Source: an uncultured Traorella sp.
GTDB lineage: Bacteria > Bacillota_I > Bacilli_A > Erysipelotrichales > Erysipelotrichaceae
Length of the DNA: 64,000 nt
Direction: 5' to 3'
Assembly (NCBI GenBank): GCA_944324265.1
Contig: CALUVS010000005.1
Span: 1-64,000, forward strand
Below, piece by piece: positions 35,911-45,684 of this stretch (its first letter is position 1; the number at the start of each line of letters is the position of its first letter). The notes under the pieces were generated by a model that worked only from the letters and a program-made list of their open reading frames with translations, did no database searches and was not told the DNA's origin. Position numbers and translations under genes: made by a program.

Positions 35911-35939
35911 TTGTCAAATGTGAAATAAAATGGTAAAAT
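35911..35939 (+). promoter_or_regulatory. Promoter of the ArsC/Spx-like - DtxR unit
   Basis: TTGTCA (35911-35916), a 17-base spacer, TAAAAT (35934-35939). Confidence 0.65.
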
Positions 35940-35955
35940 GAAATAGGTGATTGCG

Positions 35956-36309
35956 ATGATTTTTATTAATTATAACAGATGTTCGACTTGTATAAAGGCT
36001 AAAAAGCATTTAATCAGTTTAAATGTTGATTTTGTTGATCAGGATATCACACAGGGTATCCCTTATGATCAACTGAAACAATATGTAGAAAAAAGCGGTT
36101 TAGACATTAATAAATTCTTTAATACAAGCGGCAATATGTATAAAGAAAATAATTTTAAAGAAAAGATCAAAACGATGAGTTATGAAGAAAAACTCAAGAC
36201 CTTATCTGAAAACGGCATGCTGATCAAGCGCCCTATTCTAGTAGGAGATGATTTTGTTTTGGTAGGCTATAAGCCAGAAGTTTATGAGCAGGTGATAAAA
36301 CATGAATAA
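35956..36309 (+). CDS. Spx/ArsC-family thioredoxin-fold protein
   Basis: About 117 residues with the N-terminal CSTC redox motif (NYNRCSTCIKAKKHL), the arsenate-reductase-like NTSGNMYKE segment and KRPILVGDDFVLVGY. It lacks the arsenate-specific resistance context and more closely resembles the YffB/Spx/MgsR group, which act as redox-sensitive regulators or reductases. I chose ATG 35956, which has AGGTGA upstream; a GTG at 35947 overlaps that ribosome site. Its tail overlaps the DtxR gene by 8 bases, so the two are coupled. Confidence 0.8.
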   Translation: MIFINYNRCSTCIKAKKHLISLNVDFVDQDITQGIPYDQLKQYVEKSGLDINKFFNTSGNMYKENNFKEKIKTMSYEEKLKTLSENGMLIKRPILVGDDFVLVGYKPEVYEQVIKHE

Positions 36310-36673
36310 AAGCAATGAAAGTACAGAAATGTATTTGGAAACCATCTATTTATTAGAAAAGACAGGCAAAATTCGTTCTGTTGATATTGCCAGAAAATTG
36401 AATGTTTCTAAACCAAGTGTCAATAAAGCTGTCAACAACCTGAAGGAATTGGGTTATATTACACAAGAAACTTACGGCGATATTCATATGAGCGAGACCG
36501 GAAGAGCGATTGCGGCCAGTATATATGACCGTCATGAAACATTGACTCGTTTCTTGCATGAGGTTCTGCATGTTTCTTTCGAAGTTGCAGAAAATGATGC
36601 ATGTAAGATGGAACATATTGTCAGTGAAGAAACATTGCAGAAAATAAAGGAATATTTAGGGCAAAAGCAGTAA
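36302..36673 (+). CDS. DtxR/MntR-family metal-dependent regulator
   Basis: A 123-residue protein with an N-terminal winged helix-turn-helix (IRSVDIARKLNVSKPSVNKAVNNLKELGYI) and the DtxR dimerisation/metal-binding helix region (RHETLTRFLHEVL, then AENDACKMEHIVSEE). It is the short form without a C-terminal SH3-like domain, as in MntR. It would sense Mn2+ or Fe2+ and repress uptake genes. feoAB elsewhere in this window are possible targets, but no operator was identified. Confidence 0.85.
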   Translation: MNKSNESTEMYLETIYLLEKTGKIRSVDIARKLNVSKPSVNKAVNNLKELGYITQETYGDIHMSETGRAIAASIYDRHETLTRFLHEVLHVSFEVAENDACKMEHIVSEETLQKIKEYLGQKQ

Positions 36674-36732
36674 ATCTGCTTTTTTCTTTTTTCAGATAAA
36701 AAGTCAGAGATGTCTGCCATCACTGACTTATT
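36660..36732. terminator. Back-to-back terminators between dtxR and murA
   Basis: AAAGCAG-TAAAT-CTGCTTT plus T-run serves the plus strand. AAGTCAG...CTGACTT followed by T5 on the minus strand (36699-36732) serves murA. Confidence 0.75.
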
Positions 36733-36735
36733 TTC

Positions 36736-38001
36736 TTATTCAATTGTTTCTCGCCAAATATTAGCTCCCAGTGCTTTTAATTTGCCGTCCAAGTTTTCAT
36801 AGCCGCGGTCAATGTGATAAACGCTGTGTATTTCTGTAATGCCATTGGCAATCAGTCCGGCTACAACCAGGCAAGCTCCGCATCTAAGATCAGTCGCTTC
36901 TACCACGGCTCCATATAATCGGCTTGGCCCATTGATGAAAGAACTTGGAATTCTCACATCAATATCTGCTCCCATTTTATTCAGTTCATAGCAGTGCTTG
37001 AAACGTTCCGGATAAATTGTTTCAGTAATGACAGATTGACCTTGAGCCATTGTCAATAATGCTGTGATCGGCTGCTGCATATCGGTGGCAAAGCCAGGAT
37101 ACGGCAATGTTTTGATATCTACCGGCTGCAGTTTTTCAGCACGCCCGCGAATTTTCACACGATCTACTTCTACTTCCATATCAATACCGATTTCCTGCAG
37201 TTTGGATAATAAACCTTCTAAGTGTGTCGGAATAACATTTTCAACAATCATTTCTTCGGCAGCGGCAGCGGCTACAATAATATAAGTAGCTGCTTCAATA
37301 CGGTCCGGAATGATTTCATGGAAGCATCCGCTCAGATGTTCAACGCCGTCAATTGTGATGACATTCGTACCAACACCGCGGATCTTGGCTCCCATTTTAT
37401 TCAGCAAGGTGGCCACATCAATAATTTCCGGTTCTTTTGCGGCATTTTCAATCGTTGTACGCCCTTTGGCATAAACGGCAGCCATCATAATATTAATCGT
37501 TGCACCGACAGAGGAAACATCCAAGAAAACTTTATTTCCGACCAATTCCTCGGCTTCTATAATAATTGTCCCATTATCATCTGTGACAGTAGCTCCCAAT
37601 GCTTCAAAGCCTTTCAAATGCTGATCAATTGGACGAGGGCCTAAGTAGCATCCTCCCGGCATACGCATGGCTACTTTTCCGTATTTTCCTAATAATGCTC
37701 CCATAAAATAATAAGAAGCTCTTAATTTGCTGACAGTTTCCTGTACCATCGGAATATTCTTCATATTCGTGGGATCAATGACGATATGATCTTGTGCTAC
37801 AAACTTAACATCGACATCCAAGTCTCTTAACAAGGATGCTAATGAATTGACATCAGAAATTGTCGGCACTCCAACAATAGTTACCGGCCCTCCCGCTAAA
37901 ATTGCAGCCGGAATCAAAGCTACAGTTGCATTTTTTGAACCGCTGATCTTGACAGTACCTTTTAATTTCTTTCCGCCTTCTATCTTAATTACTTCTTCCA
38001 T
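36736..38001 (-). CDS. murA: UDP-N-acetylglucosamine 1-carboxyvinyltransferase MurA
   Basis: A 421-residue enzyme transferring enolpyruvate from PEP to UDP-GlcNAc, the first committed peptidoglycan step. It contains [18 protein letters not shown] and the active-site cysteine loop [15 protein letters not shown] (fosfomycin target Cys near residue 116). FATDMQQP and the [14 protein letters not shown] segment are also present. The start is the ATG at 38001, six bases after GGAGGG; the frame is open further upstream but without a ribosome site. Low-GC Gram-positives often carry two MurA paralogs; only this one is in the window. Confidence 0.95.
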   Translation of the reverse strand: MEEVIKIEGGKKLKGTVKISGSKNATVALIPAAILAGGPVTIVGVPTISDVNSLASLLRDLDVDVKFVAQDHIVIDPTNMKNIPMVQETVSKLRASYYFMGALLGKYGKVAMRMPGGCYLGPRPIDQHLKGFEALGATVTDDNGTIIIEAEELVGNKVFLDVSSVGATINIMMAAVYAKGRTTIENAAKEPEIIDVATLLNKMGAKIRGVGTNVITIDGVEHLSGCFHEIIPDRIEAATYIIVAAAAAEEMIVENVIPTHLEGLLSKLQEIGIDMEVEVDRVKIRGRAEKLQPVDIKTLPYPGFATDMQQPITALLTMAQGQSVITETIYPERFKHCYELNKMGADIDVRIPSSFINGPSRLYGAVVEATDLRCGACLVVAGLIANGITEIHSVYHIDRGYENLDGKLKALGANIWRETIE

Positions 38002-38227
38002 TGTAGCCCTCCATTTTATCTGTTTTTTACAATCTGCACAGGCAGACTTCACGCGTTTCTTCTATACCTATTATATATTATTTATGTACATCGTGCTACA
38101 ACTAATTATTGGCATTCAGTTTCATCACTCCGATCGCATGCTTTTAAATTTTTTGAATTTATTTTTGCCTCTTTTCAACTTCAGAAAATATGCTAAAATA
38201 GATTAAGTTGAAATCGGGGGTTTTATT

Positions 38228-39712
38228 ATGAACAAAATCGGCTTTGATAATGATAAGTATTTGGAAATGCAGTCAAAACACATCATGGAACGTATTAAAA
38301 TGTTTAACAACAAGCTTTATCTTGAGTTTGGCGGTAAACTTTTTGATGACCATCATGCTTCTCGTGTCTTGCCTGGTTTTCAGCCAGACAGCAAGCTGAA
38401 AATGCTTTTGACTTTAAAAGAACATGTGGAAATCTTAATTGTCATTTCTTCCTTTGACATTGAAAAAAATAAAGTTCGAAGTGACTTAGGCATTACCTAT
38501 GACATGGAAGTCTTACGTCTGATTGACGCTTTCAGAGGTGTTGGCCTTTATGTGGGAAGTGTTGTAGTAACACAATACCAAAACCAGCCATCTGCCGATT
38601 CTTTTATGAAGCATTTAAATAAAATGGGCATCAAAACAGCTCGTCACTATCAGATCCCCGGCTATCCAAACAACGTAAAGTATATCGTCAGTGAAGAAGG
38701 CTATGGAAAAAACGACTACGTAGAAACAACTCACCCATTGGTCGTTGTGACAGCACCAGGTCCCGGAAGCGGAAAAATGGCAACATGTCTTTCACAGCTT
38801 TATCATGAACATAAAAGAGGCATTAAAGCGGGATATGCAAAATTTGAAACATTCCCAATCTGGAATCTGCCATTGAAACACCCAGTCAATTTAGCTTATG
38901 AAGCTGCTACAGCTGACTTAAATGATATCAATATGATTGACCCATTCCACTTGGAAGCTTATGGTCAAACAACAGTCAACTATAACCGTGATGTGGAAAT
39001 CTTCCCGGTACTTAATACTATGTTAAATATGATTGTTGGTGAATCGCCTTATAAATCACCGACCGATATGGGTGTCAATATGGCCGGCAACTGCATCATT
39101 GATGATGATGTCTGTGTAGAAGCCAGCAAGAATGAAATTATCCGCCGTTATTATCAAGGACTTGTAGATCTGAGAAAAGGTTTGATTGATGAAGAACCAA
39201 TCACTAAAATTGAAATGGTCATGAGTCAGGCAAATATTACACCGGAATTCAGAAACTGTGTCCTGCCTTGTTTGGAAAGAGCAGAAAAAACCGGTGCTCC
39301 TGCTTGTTCCATTGAAATGCCGGATGGTACGATCATTACCGGAAGAACTTCTTCCTTACTGGGTTCAAGCAGTGCCGCTTTATTGAATGCATTGAAATAT
39401 TTAGGTAAAATTGATCATTCCATCTTTTTGATTTCACCGAATATTATTGAGCCAATTCAGAAATTGAAGGTTGAGAATTTAGGCAATAACAATCCTCGTC
39501 TGCATACAGATGAAATATTGATCGCTCTTTCCATCGCTGCCACAACAAATCCAATCAGTCATACAGCTTTATCTCAACTGCCGAAACTGAGAGGATGTGA
39601 AGCTCATTCATCTGTTATCTTAAGTGATGTCGATATGAATGTATTCAGAAAATTGGGCGTTCATATTACTTGTGAACCAAAATATAATACGAAAAAATTA
39701 TATCATAAATAA
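38228..39712 (+). CDS. DUF1846 family protein
   Basis: A 494-residue conserved cytosolic protein. It begins MNKIGFDNDKYLEMQSKHI and contains TAPGPGSGKMATCLSQLYHE, NMAGNCIIDDDVCVEASKNEI and LGSSSAALLNALKYLGK, all typical of DUF1846. Structures of this family show a nucleotide-binding-like fold but no established reaction, so no function is assigned. GGGGG lies 8 bases before the ATG. A terminator (AGAACTGTC-CGC-GACAGTTCT, 39717-39745) follows. Confidence 0.85.
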   Translation: MNKIGFDNDKYLEMQSKHIMERIKMFNNKLYLEFGGKLFDDHHASRVLPGFQPDSKLKMLLTLKEHVEILIVISSFDIEKNKVRSDLGITYDMEVLRLIDAFRGVGLYVGSVVVTQYQNQPSADSFMKHLNKMGIKTARHYQIPGYPNNVKYIVSEEGYGKNDYVETTHPLVVVTAPGPGSGKMATCLSQLYHEHKRGIKAGYAKFETFPIWNLPLKHPVNLAYEAATADLNDINMIDPFHLEAYGQTTVNYNRDVEIFPVLNTMLNMIVGESPYKSPTDMGVNMAGNCIIDDDVCVEASKNEIIRRYYQGLVDLRKGLIDEEPITKIEMVMSQANITPEFRNCVLPCLERAEKTGAPACSIEMPDGTIITGRTSSLLGSSSAALLNALKYLGKIDHSIFLISPNIIEPIQKLKVENLGNNNPRLHTDEILIALSIAATTNPISHTALSQLPKLRGCEAHSSVILSDVDMNVFRKLGVHITCEPKYNTKKLYHK

Positions 39713-39716
39713 AGCA

Positions 39717-39745
39717 GAGAACTGTCCGCGACAGTTCTTTTCATT
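39717..39745 (+). terminator. DUF1846 gene terminator
   Basis: AGAACTGTC-CGC-GACAGTTCT followed by TTTTC. Confidence 0.8.
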
Positions 39746-39902
39746 TAGCTTAAATATTGAAAATCTACCATTCCTGTGTATAATAAAAATCAAGCAATCA
39801 CAATAGCAGTTCGGCATTTTGCCCTGCTATTTTTATGTACACAGCATGTAACAATAGAAAGGTGAGTCAAGCTCTATCAGCTTGTCGCTCAATGGTGATG
39901 CA

Positions 39903-40439
39903 ATGACAAATGACATGAAAGAAAAAATCGCAAAAGCAGCCCGTAAGCTTTTAGTAGAAAAAAGCGGCAAAAAACTGACTGTTACCGACATTGTAGAAGA
40001 GTGTCAGATTACTCGTCAGGCATTTTATTATCATTTTGAAGATATTCCGGAATTATTTCGCTGGGCTTTGGAAAAAGATACTCAGAGAATGCTGCAGGAA
40101 GCACATGCTCAAAAGGATCCGGAACAAGGATTGCTTTATTTTTTCAAGGTTGCTGTGCAGGCAGGTCCTTATATCAAAAAAGGAATGCAGTCGAAATACA
40201 AAGATGAAATTGAACGTCTTTTGATTCAGAATGCTTATGTCTTTTTTGAACAAATTGTGGAAGCAGAAAATCTTTATCAAAACTGCACACATTCCGAATT
40301 GAAATTTATTTTACGTTATCACAGCCATGCAGTGATCAGTCTTATCCAGGATTGGACAGATGAAGATACCAAAAACATCGAACAAATTGTGCATATGCTG
40401 TATTTATTGATGGTCGGAAAATTATCCCCTTTATCTTAG
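39903..40439 (+). CDS. TetR-family transcriptional regulator
   Basis: About 178 residues. The N-terminal helix-turn-helix (LTVTDIVEECQITRQAFYYHFEDIPELFRWAL) has the TetR signature FYYHF. The C-terminal ligand domain is short and of the TetR_C_8/DhaS-like type. I place the start at ATG 39903 after GGTGA; a TTG at 39882 is possible. The gene stands alone between terminators, just upstream of the decayed 40549-42518 region, so its original target may be lost. Confidence 0.8.
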   Translation: MTNDMKEKIAKAARKLLVEKSGKKLTVTDIVEECQITRQAFYYHFEDIPELFRWALEKDTQRMLQEAHAQKDPEQGLLYFFKVAVQAGPYIKKGMQSKYKDEIERLLIQNAYVFFEQIVEAENLYQNCTHSELKFILRYHSHAVISLIQDWTDEDTKNIEQIVHMLYLLMVGKLSPLS

Positions 40440-40444
40440 TAAAC

Positions 40445-40475
40445 GCTGAAGTGTTTTTTACACTTCAGTTTTTTT
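40445..40475 (+). terminator. TetR gene terminator
   Basis: CTGAAGTGT-TTTTT-ACACTTCAG followed by T7. Confidence 0.85.
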
Positions 40476-40548
40476 GTCTATACATAATCAAAACTATAAC
40501 TATTGTATAAAAATGATACGAAAACTAAAATATATTTCGAGGAGGATT

Positions 40549-40937
40549 ATGATGACCCACGAAGTACTTTCAGTCAAATTATGTGAACTGGATGAAAAAA
40601 TCAACACGATCCATCAACATATTTATCAAAGCGGTTTTGCCAAGCATAGCCAAATAAAAGAAGAGATTGAAGCGCTGCAGAAAGAATGCGAAGAATCGGA
40701 TATGATCTTATGCGATAAACTGCAGTTTCCAAAGCAGAATCTGTAGCTTCTCTTTATAAAGTTTATGAAAAGGTCACACAGATCATCAAAGATGCCAATA
40801 TAAAACAGGCAGTTGATGAAAATAATGGAAATGCTGTAGAAGAAAAAATATTATTGGCAGAGTACTCGCTAGACTTTGCCATACAATTGGTCAATCATGC
40901 ATTATTAACTTCTTTGGAAGCCATTGATGCAAGATGA
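40549..40937 (+). pseudogene. Frameshifted small coiled-coil protein
   Basis: GGAGGA precedes ATGATG (40549). The frame reads MMTHEVLSVKLCELDEKINT and on to DKLQ, then is lost near 40726-40731 where one base, probably a T, is missing. The other frame continues KAESVASLYKVYEKVTQII to IDAR and a stop at 40937. Restored, it would be ~130 residues of charged helices. The family is not recognised. The stop overlaps the start region of the decayed ftsH, as in a former operon. Confidence 0.65.
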
Positions 40938-40962
40938 CACAACAAGAAAAGGAAGAACGCTC

Positions 40963-42518
40963 ATGAAAGAAGTAAAATCACCGAAGAAACCTCTCATTTA
41001 CTATTATGGAATTGCCCTTTTGATTATTCTTCTTTTCAACTTGCTGATTGCGCCTATTTTAGTGCAGGGACAGGTTGTGGAAGTTGATTACGGTACTTTC
41101 ATGGACATGATCGAAGAAAAGATATCGGCAGTGTCCAGGTAGAGGAAACACAAATTATATTTACAGATAAAGATGAAGAACAAATTTATAAAACAGGTGT
41201 CATGGAAGATCCTACCCTAACGGAACGTCTGCATGATTCAGGGGCTCAGTTTACGAAATATATTCAAGAACCTATGTCACCGTTGATGAGTATTTTCCTA
41301 ACACTGATCTTGCCGATGCTGATATTTATTGGATTAGGCCAATATATGAGCAAGAAATTAATGGATAAGGTCGGCGGCAAGAATTCAATGTCCTTCGGCA
41401 AAAGCAATGCCAAGATTTATGTACAGTCAACACAAGGAATTCATTTCAGCGATGTTGCCGGTGAAGCCAATGTGCCATTCTTCTCTATTTCTGGTTCAGA
41501 ATTCGTTGAGATGTTTGTCGGCATGGGTGCTTCGAAAGTACGTGATTTGTTTAAACAAGCCAAAGAAAAAGCACCTTGTATCGTATTTATTGATGAAATT
41601 GATGCCATCGGTCAGAAACGTAATTCCGGCAGCATGGGCGGCAATGATGAACGTGAACAGACATTGAATCAGCTTTTAACTGAAATGGATGGCTTTGAAG
41701 GAAATACCGGTGTCATCATCCTTGCAGCAACAAACCGTCCGGAATCTTTGGACCCTGCTTTGACTCGACCTGGTCGTTTTGACCGCCATGTTCCGGTTGA
41801 ATTGCCGGATCTGGCAGGAAGAGAAGCTATTTTGGAAGTTCATGCAAAGAAGATCAAAACAGCCGGTGATGTTAATTTCCATACCATCGCGCGTATGGCA
41901 GCCGGTGCTTCTGGAGCAGAATTAGCCAATATCATCAATGAAGCTGCTCTGCGTGCCGTCAGAAACAGAAGAACCATTGTCAATCAATCCGATCTGGAAG
42001 AAAGTGTTGAAGTTGTTATTGCCGGATATCAAAAGAAAAATGCCGTTTTATCTGATAAAGAAAAAATGGTTGTAGCTTATCATGAAATCGGTCATGCTCT
42101 GGTTGCGGCTTTGCAGACACATTCAGCTCCTGTACAATAGATCACCATTATCCCAAGAACCTCTGGTGCATTGGGTTATACAATGCAGGTCGATACAGGA
42201 GATAAATACTTATTGACAAAGGAAGAAATCGAAAATAAGATTGCGACATTTACCGGCGGACGTGCTGCAGAAGAAGTTGTCTTCAATGAAATTACGACAG
42301 GTGCTTCCAATGATATCGAACAGGCAACCAAACTGGCACGTGCGATGATCACTCGTTATGGTATGAGTGATGAATTTGATATGGTAGCAATGGAAACGGT
42401 CAGCAATCAATATCTTGGTCAAGATACGTCCTTGGCATGTTCTGCCGATACACAAAAAGAAACTATTACAGGGGAAGAATTTATGTCTATTCTAAATGCA
42501 GGAGGCGAAACATTATGA
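40963..42518 (+). pseudogene. ftsH: Decayed ftsH (AAA+ membrane metalloprotease)
   Basis: FtsH-like throughout: N-terminal membrane segment (YYGIALLIILLFNLLIAPIL), second membrane segment ([19 protein letters not shown]), AAA motifs FIDEIDAIG and [20 protein letters not shown], and zinc site HEIGH. Four lesions are visible. A lost A near 41122 shifts the frame. About 50 codons including Walker A are deleted, so FSDVAG runs straight into EANVPFF. A TAG replaces a lysine codon at 42138-42140 (VQ then ITIIPR). About 37 codons are missing between ADTQKE and TITGEEF. Both deletions end at short repeats (VAGE, QKE). It cannot encode a working protease. Confidence 0.9.
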
Positions 42519-43057
42519 GAAGAAAATTTGGATTTGGCTGGCTGGAATTGATTTTGGGAATTTTGCTTGTCATACTTGGCATCTTCTCTATGATCAATCC
42601 AAATACTGCTTTGACAGGAATTGTCATTGTCTATGGCATAGCCGCAATTGTTATAGGTATTTCTGATATCATGATGTATGTACGTGTAGAACGATATACT
42701 GGTTTTGGTCCGATGGTATCTTTGATCGGCGGCATTCTCAGCGTCATGAGCGGTGTCATGCTCTTTGTTTATCCAAATGCAGGCAAATGGATTTTATCCT
42801 TGCTTTTCCCAATTTGGTTTATTGCTCATTGTATTTCTCGTTTAGCACATTTAAGTTCAATGCGTATATACATGGAAAACTTTGCCTATTATCTGACTTT
42901 GATTCTGAATATCCTTGGTCTGATCTCAGGATTCATGATGATCTTCCATCCATTTGTTTCATTGTTATCTGTCAGCTACATTATTGGTCTCCATCTGATT
43001 TTATTAGGTATTGATTGTATTGTAATTGCTTTCAGCAAAATAAGCTCAAATCATTAA
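42515..43057 (+). CDS. DUF308 (HdeD-like) membrane protein
   Basis: A 180-residue protein with six hydrophobic segments, starting MRRKFGFGWLELILGILLVILG; the GILLVILGIF and GGILSVMSGVMLF repeats are the DUF308 pattern. In E. coli HdeD is linked to acid resistance; here the function is unknown. GGAGG lies 10 bases before the ATG, which overlaps the decayed ftsH stop (ATGA), so it was once translationally coupled. Unlike its upstream neighbours it looks intact. Confidence 0.75.
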   Translation: MRRKFGFGWLELILGILLVILGIFSMINPNTALTGIVIVYGIAAIVIGISDIMMYVRVERYTGFGPMVSLIGGILSVMSGVMLFVYPNAGKWILSLLFPIWFIAHCISRLAHLSSMRIYMENFAYYLTLILNILGLISGFMMIFHPFVSLLSVSYIIGLHLILLGIDCIVIAFSKISSNH

Positions 43058-43068
43058 TCTCTCTTTCA

Positions 43069-43099
43069 GACAGTGTGCATATATGTACACTGTTTTTAT
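43069..43099 (+). terminator. Terminator after DUF308 gene
   Basis: ACAGTGT...ACACTGT followed by TTTTTATTT. Confidence 0.75.
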
Positions 43100-43151
43100 T
43101 TACACTCTTTTAAAGTTAGAGTAAAATAAAAGAAAAATACGAGGTGATTTT

Positions 43152-43643
43152 ATGGAAGATCGAGTTTTATTATCTTTGCTTGAAAAAAATGCTCGGCGCA
43201 GCGTTACGGATTTAGCCGCAATTCTGAATGAAAGCGAAGAAAATGTATTGAATATGATGACACAATTAGAAAAAGATAAAGTCATCAATGGCTATCATAC
43301 TGTCATCAACTGGGATAAGACCAATGTGGATCATGTTACTGCTGTCATTGATGTTTCCTGCATTCCTGAACGTGATAATGGCTATGATCGTATTGCAAGC
43401 ATGATCTATGCTTATCCAGAAGTTGATACGATGTATCTGATGAGCGGCAAAACTGAATTTCTAGTTATTGTCAGCGGCAAGACCATGCAGGAAATTGCTA
43501 ATTTTGTAGGCTCAAAGTTAGCTACTGTTGAAAATGTCACCGGCACAACGACCAACTTTATTTTGAAGCAATATAAAAGCGGCGGCATCGTTTTTGACCA
43601 GATCGACGATGATGAAGATGACCGCATGATCGTAACACCATAG
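43152..43643 (+). CDS. Lrp/AsnC-family transcriptional regulator
   Basis: A 163-residue regulator: N-terminal helix-turn-helix (LLSLLEKNARRSVTDLAAILNESEENVLNMM) and C-terminal RAM ligand domain (VTAVIDVSCIP, VDTMYLMSGKTEFLVIV). Such proteins sense amino acids. The aminotransferase start follows one base after its stop, so it probably controls its own operon. Confidence 0.88.
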   Translation: MEDRVLLSLLEKNARRSVTDLAAILNESEENVLNMMTQLEKDKVINGYHTVINWDKTNVDHVTAVIDVSCIPERDNGYDRIASMIYAYPEVDTMYLMSGKTEFLVIVSGKTMQEIANFVGSKLATVENVTGTTTNFILKQYKSGGIVFDQIDDDEDDRMIVTP

Positions 43644-43644
43644 T

Positions 43645-44808
43645 ATGTACGAAGAATTATTAAGCACGACCGTCAAAGAATTGAAGCCAAGCGGAATCCG
43701 TAAGTTTTTTGATCTGGCCAACACCAAAGAGGGAGTCATTTCTTTAGGGGTTGGAGAACCTGATTTCGCTACACCTTGGAGTATCTGTGAATCGGCTATT
43801 TATTCTATCAAAACAAAGAAAACACACTATACGGCAAATGCCGGTTTATTGCCATTGCGTCAAGAAATCTGTAAGTATTTAAAACGTAATTTTTCCTTGG
43901 ATTATGATCCGCAGACAAACTGCATTGTCACTGTCGGCGGTTCAGAGGCCATTGATATTGCTTTGCGTACGATCATCAATCCCGGGGATGAAGTTATTTT
44001 GCTGCAGCCTTGTTATGTTGCCTATGAACCGACTGTATTATTAGCCGGAGGAGTCCCTGTATTCATCGAATTAAAAAGTGAAAATGAATTCAAACTGACT
44101 GCACAAATGCTGGAAAATGCTATTACTGATAAAACAAAGGCCATTATCTTGAATTTTCCATCCAATCCAACCGGCGGAGTAATGACCTATGAAGACTATA
44201 TTCCTTTGATTCCGATCATCAAAAAACATCAATTAGTTGTATTGAGCGATGAAATCTATGCAGAACTGAGTTATGATGAAAAACACTGTTCTCCGGCAAA
44301 TTTTGATGAAATCAAAGATTTGGTCATCCTGGTTTCAGGTTTTTCCAAAGCATTTGCAATGACTGGCTGGCGTTTGGGCTATGTCATGGCGAATGAAACA
44401 TTCACCAAACAGATGTTAAAAGTTCATCAATATATTATTATGTCTGCACCGACAGCCGCTCAATTCGGAGCGATTGAGGGACTGAAACATGGTCAGAAAT
44501 ATGTCGATGAAATGGTTGAGCAATACAAACTGCGGCGTAATTTCATCGTCAATGGCTTTAATAAGATTGGCTTGCCGACTCACTTGCCTCATGGGGCCTT
44601 TTATATCTTCCCATGCATTAAGTCCACAGGATTAACTTCACTGGAATTCTGTGAAAAATTATTGGATGAACAAAATGTTGCCTGTGTACCGGGAAGTGCC
44701 TTCGGTGAAGCCGGTGAAGGCTTTATTCGTGTTTCTTATGCGTACAGCATTGAAGAAATTAAAGCTGCATTAGAAAAGATTGAAATCTTTATGAGGAAAT
44801 TCCAATGA
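43645..44808 (+). CDS. PLP-dependent aminotransferase, class I (aspartate/aromatic type)
   Basis: A 387-residue fold-type I aminotransferase. It includes SLGVGEPDFATPWSI, NFPSNPTGGVM, LSDEIYAELSYD and the PLP-lysine motif VSGFSKAFAMTGWRLGY (Lys ~236), with a C-terminal RVSYAYSIEEI. It resembles PatA-type aminotransferases, acting on aspartate, N-acetyl-LL-DAP or aromatic acids; the substrate cannot be fixed from sequence. It is co-transcribed with the Lrp regulator and the PEBP gene. Confidence 0.88.
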   Translation: MYEELLSTTVKELKPSGIRKFFDLANTKEGVISLGVGEPDFATPWSICESAIYSIKTKKTHYTANAGLLPLRQEICKYLKRNFSLDYDPQTNCIVTVGGSEAIDIALRTIINPGDEVILLQPCYVAYEPTVLLAGGVPVFIELKSENEFKLTAQMLENAITDKTKAIILNFPSNPTGGVMTYEDYIPLIPIIKKHQLVVLSDEIYAELSYDEKHCSPANFDEIKDLVILVSGFSKAFAMTGWRLGYVMANETFTKQMLKVHQYIIMSAPTAAQFGAIEGLKHGQKYVDEMVEQYKLRRNFIVNGFNKIGLPTHLPHGAFYIFPCIKSTGLTSLEFCEKLLDEQNVACVPGSAFGEAGEGFIRVSYAYSIEEIKAALEKIEIFMRKFQ

Positions 44809-45260
44809 AAATTACAAGTACTTCTTTAATCAACGATTATTTCAAAGATGACTGCGGCAAGCATGGGCAGGACACTTCCATTGGCTTTGAAATCCACAAA
44901 GCCCCTGCCAATACGCAATCTTTTGCTTTCCTATTTGAAGACAAAGATGCCATGCCCGTATGCGGCTTCTCTTTTATCCATTGGTGCGGATGGAACCTCT
45001 GCTCTGATTCCATTCTTGAAGGAGCCAGCGAAACAGCTGACTATACAGCCGGACTGCACTCCTTATCCAAAGACCATGTCAAAGACCATTATGTCGGAAT
45101 GGCACCTCCTGATAAAGATCATACTTATGAATTGCATGTCTATGCCTTGGACTGTATGATCAATTTAGATCCGAATCATCATTTCAATGATCTTTGGTGG
45201 GCCATGGAAGGACATATTCTAGAAACGGCTACTCTAAAAGGCAGATACCGTTCAAAATAA
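44805..45260 (+). CDS. PEBP / YbhB-YbcL family protein
   Basis: A 151-residue protein with the phosphatidylethanolamine-binding-protein signature: a GMAPPDKDHTYELHVYALD segment (~residues 98-116) and the N-terminal ALKS-equivalent GFEIHKAPANTQSFAFLFED. Bacterial members are small cytosolic proteins of unclear role. It overlaps the aminotransferase by 4 bases and ends at a terminator. Confidence 0.85.
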   Translation: MKITSTSLINDYFKDDCGKHGQDTSIGFEIHKAPANTQSFAFLFEDKDAMPVCGFSFIHWCGWNLCSDSILEGASETADYTAGLHSLSKDHVKDHYVGMAPPDKDHTYELHVYALDCMINLDPNHHFNDLWWAMEGHILETATLKGRYRSK

Positions 45261-45269
45261 ACACCATTG

Positions 45270-45300
45270 AAAAGGAGCTTGATCAATCAGCTCCTTTTTT
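45270..45300 (+). terminator. Terminator of the lrp-aminotransferase-PEBP operon
   Basis: AAAAGGAGCT-TGATCAATC-AGCTCCTTTTTT. Confidence 0.85.
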
Positions 45301-45562
45301 CTTTATTCATCTTATATATGCTCAAGGCAAATAATACCAAAACCGCTGCGATGGCTGCAGCAGAAAGCAAAGGCTCCCATCTGCTTACAGTGATTAATGC
45401 AAGATCTGCATAATCAATCTATAATAAAAACAGTAAGCCTGAAAATATGAGCAAGAATAGACTATGCCATAAGTATGAGATATTCTTTTTCAGTAAGATT
45501 GTCCAACCATTGATCACACAATCAATTAATATAAAAAGCCATAATAATTTTATTATCTCCAT
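45287..45562 (-). pseudogene. Small membrane protein with an in-frame TAG
   Basis: A 92-codon leftward frame begins MEIIKLLWLFILIDCVINGW at 45562, meets TAG at 45421-45419 after 47 codons, and continues in the same frame (IDYADLALITVSRWEPLL...) to TGA at 45287. Both halves are strongly hydrophobic, two to three membrane segments in all. Continued coding character past the stop points to a nonsense mutation. The rest of the gap 45563-45684 shows nothing assignable. Confidence 0.5.
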
Positions 45563-45684
45563 AAACAAAATAGAGATCTTTCTTCAAACAATTGATGAAT
45601 GCGAAATATCCCTGCCCTCCTTAATTACAGTTCATAAATGAAAGAAAGTAAACACAGATATAAGAATAACTATTCATTTTAAAT

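Noticed and set aside
43645-44808. Assigning this aminotransferase to phenylalanine or tyrosine synthesis
   Set aside because: It is in an Lrp-regulated operon away from the aro genes; the enzyme beside pheA is the better candidate.
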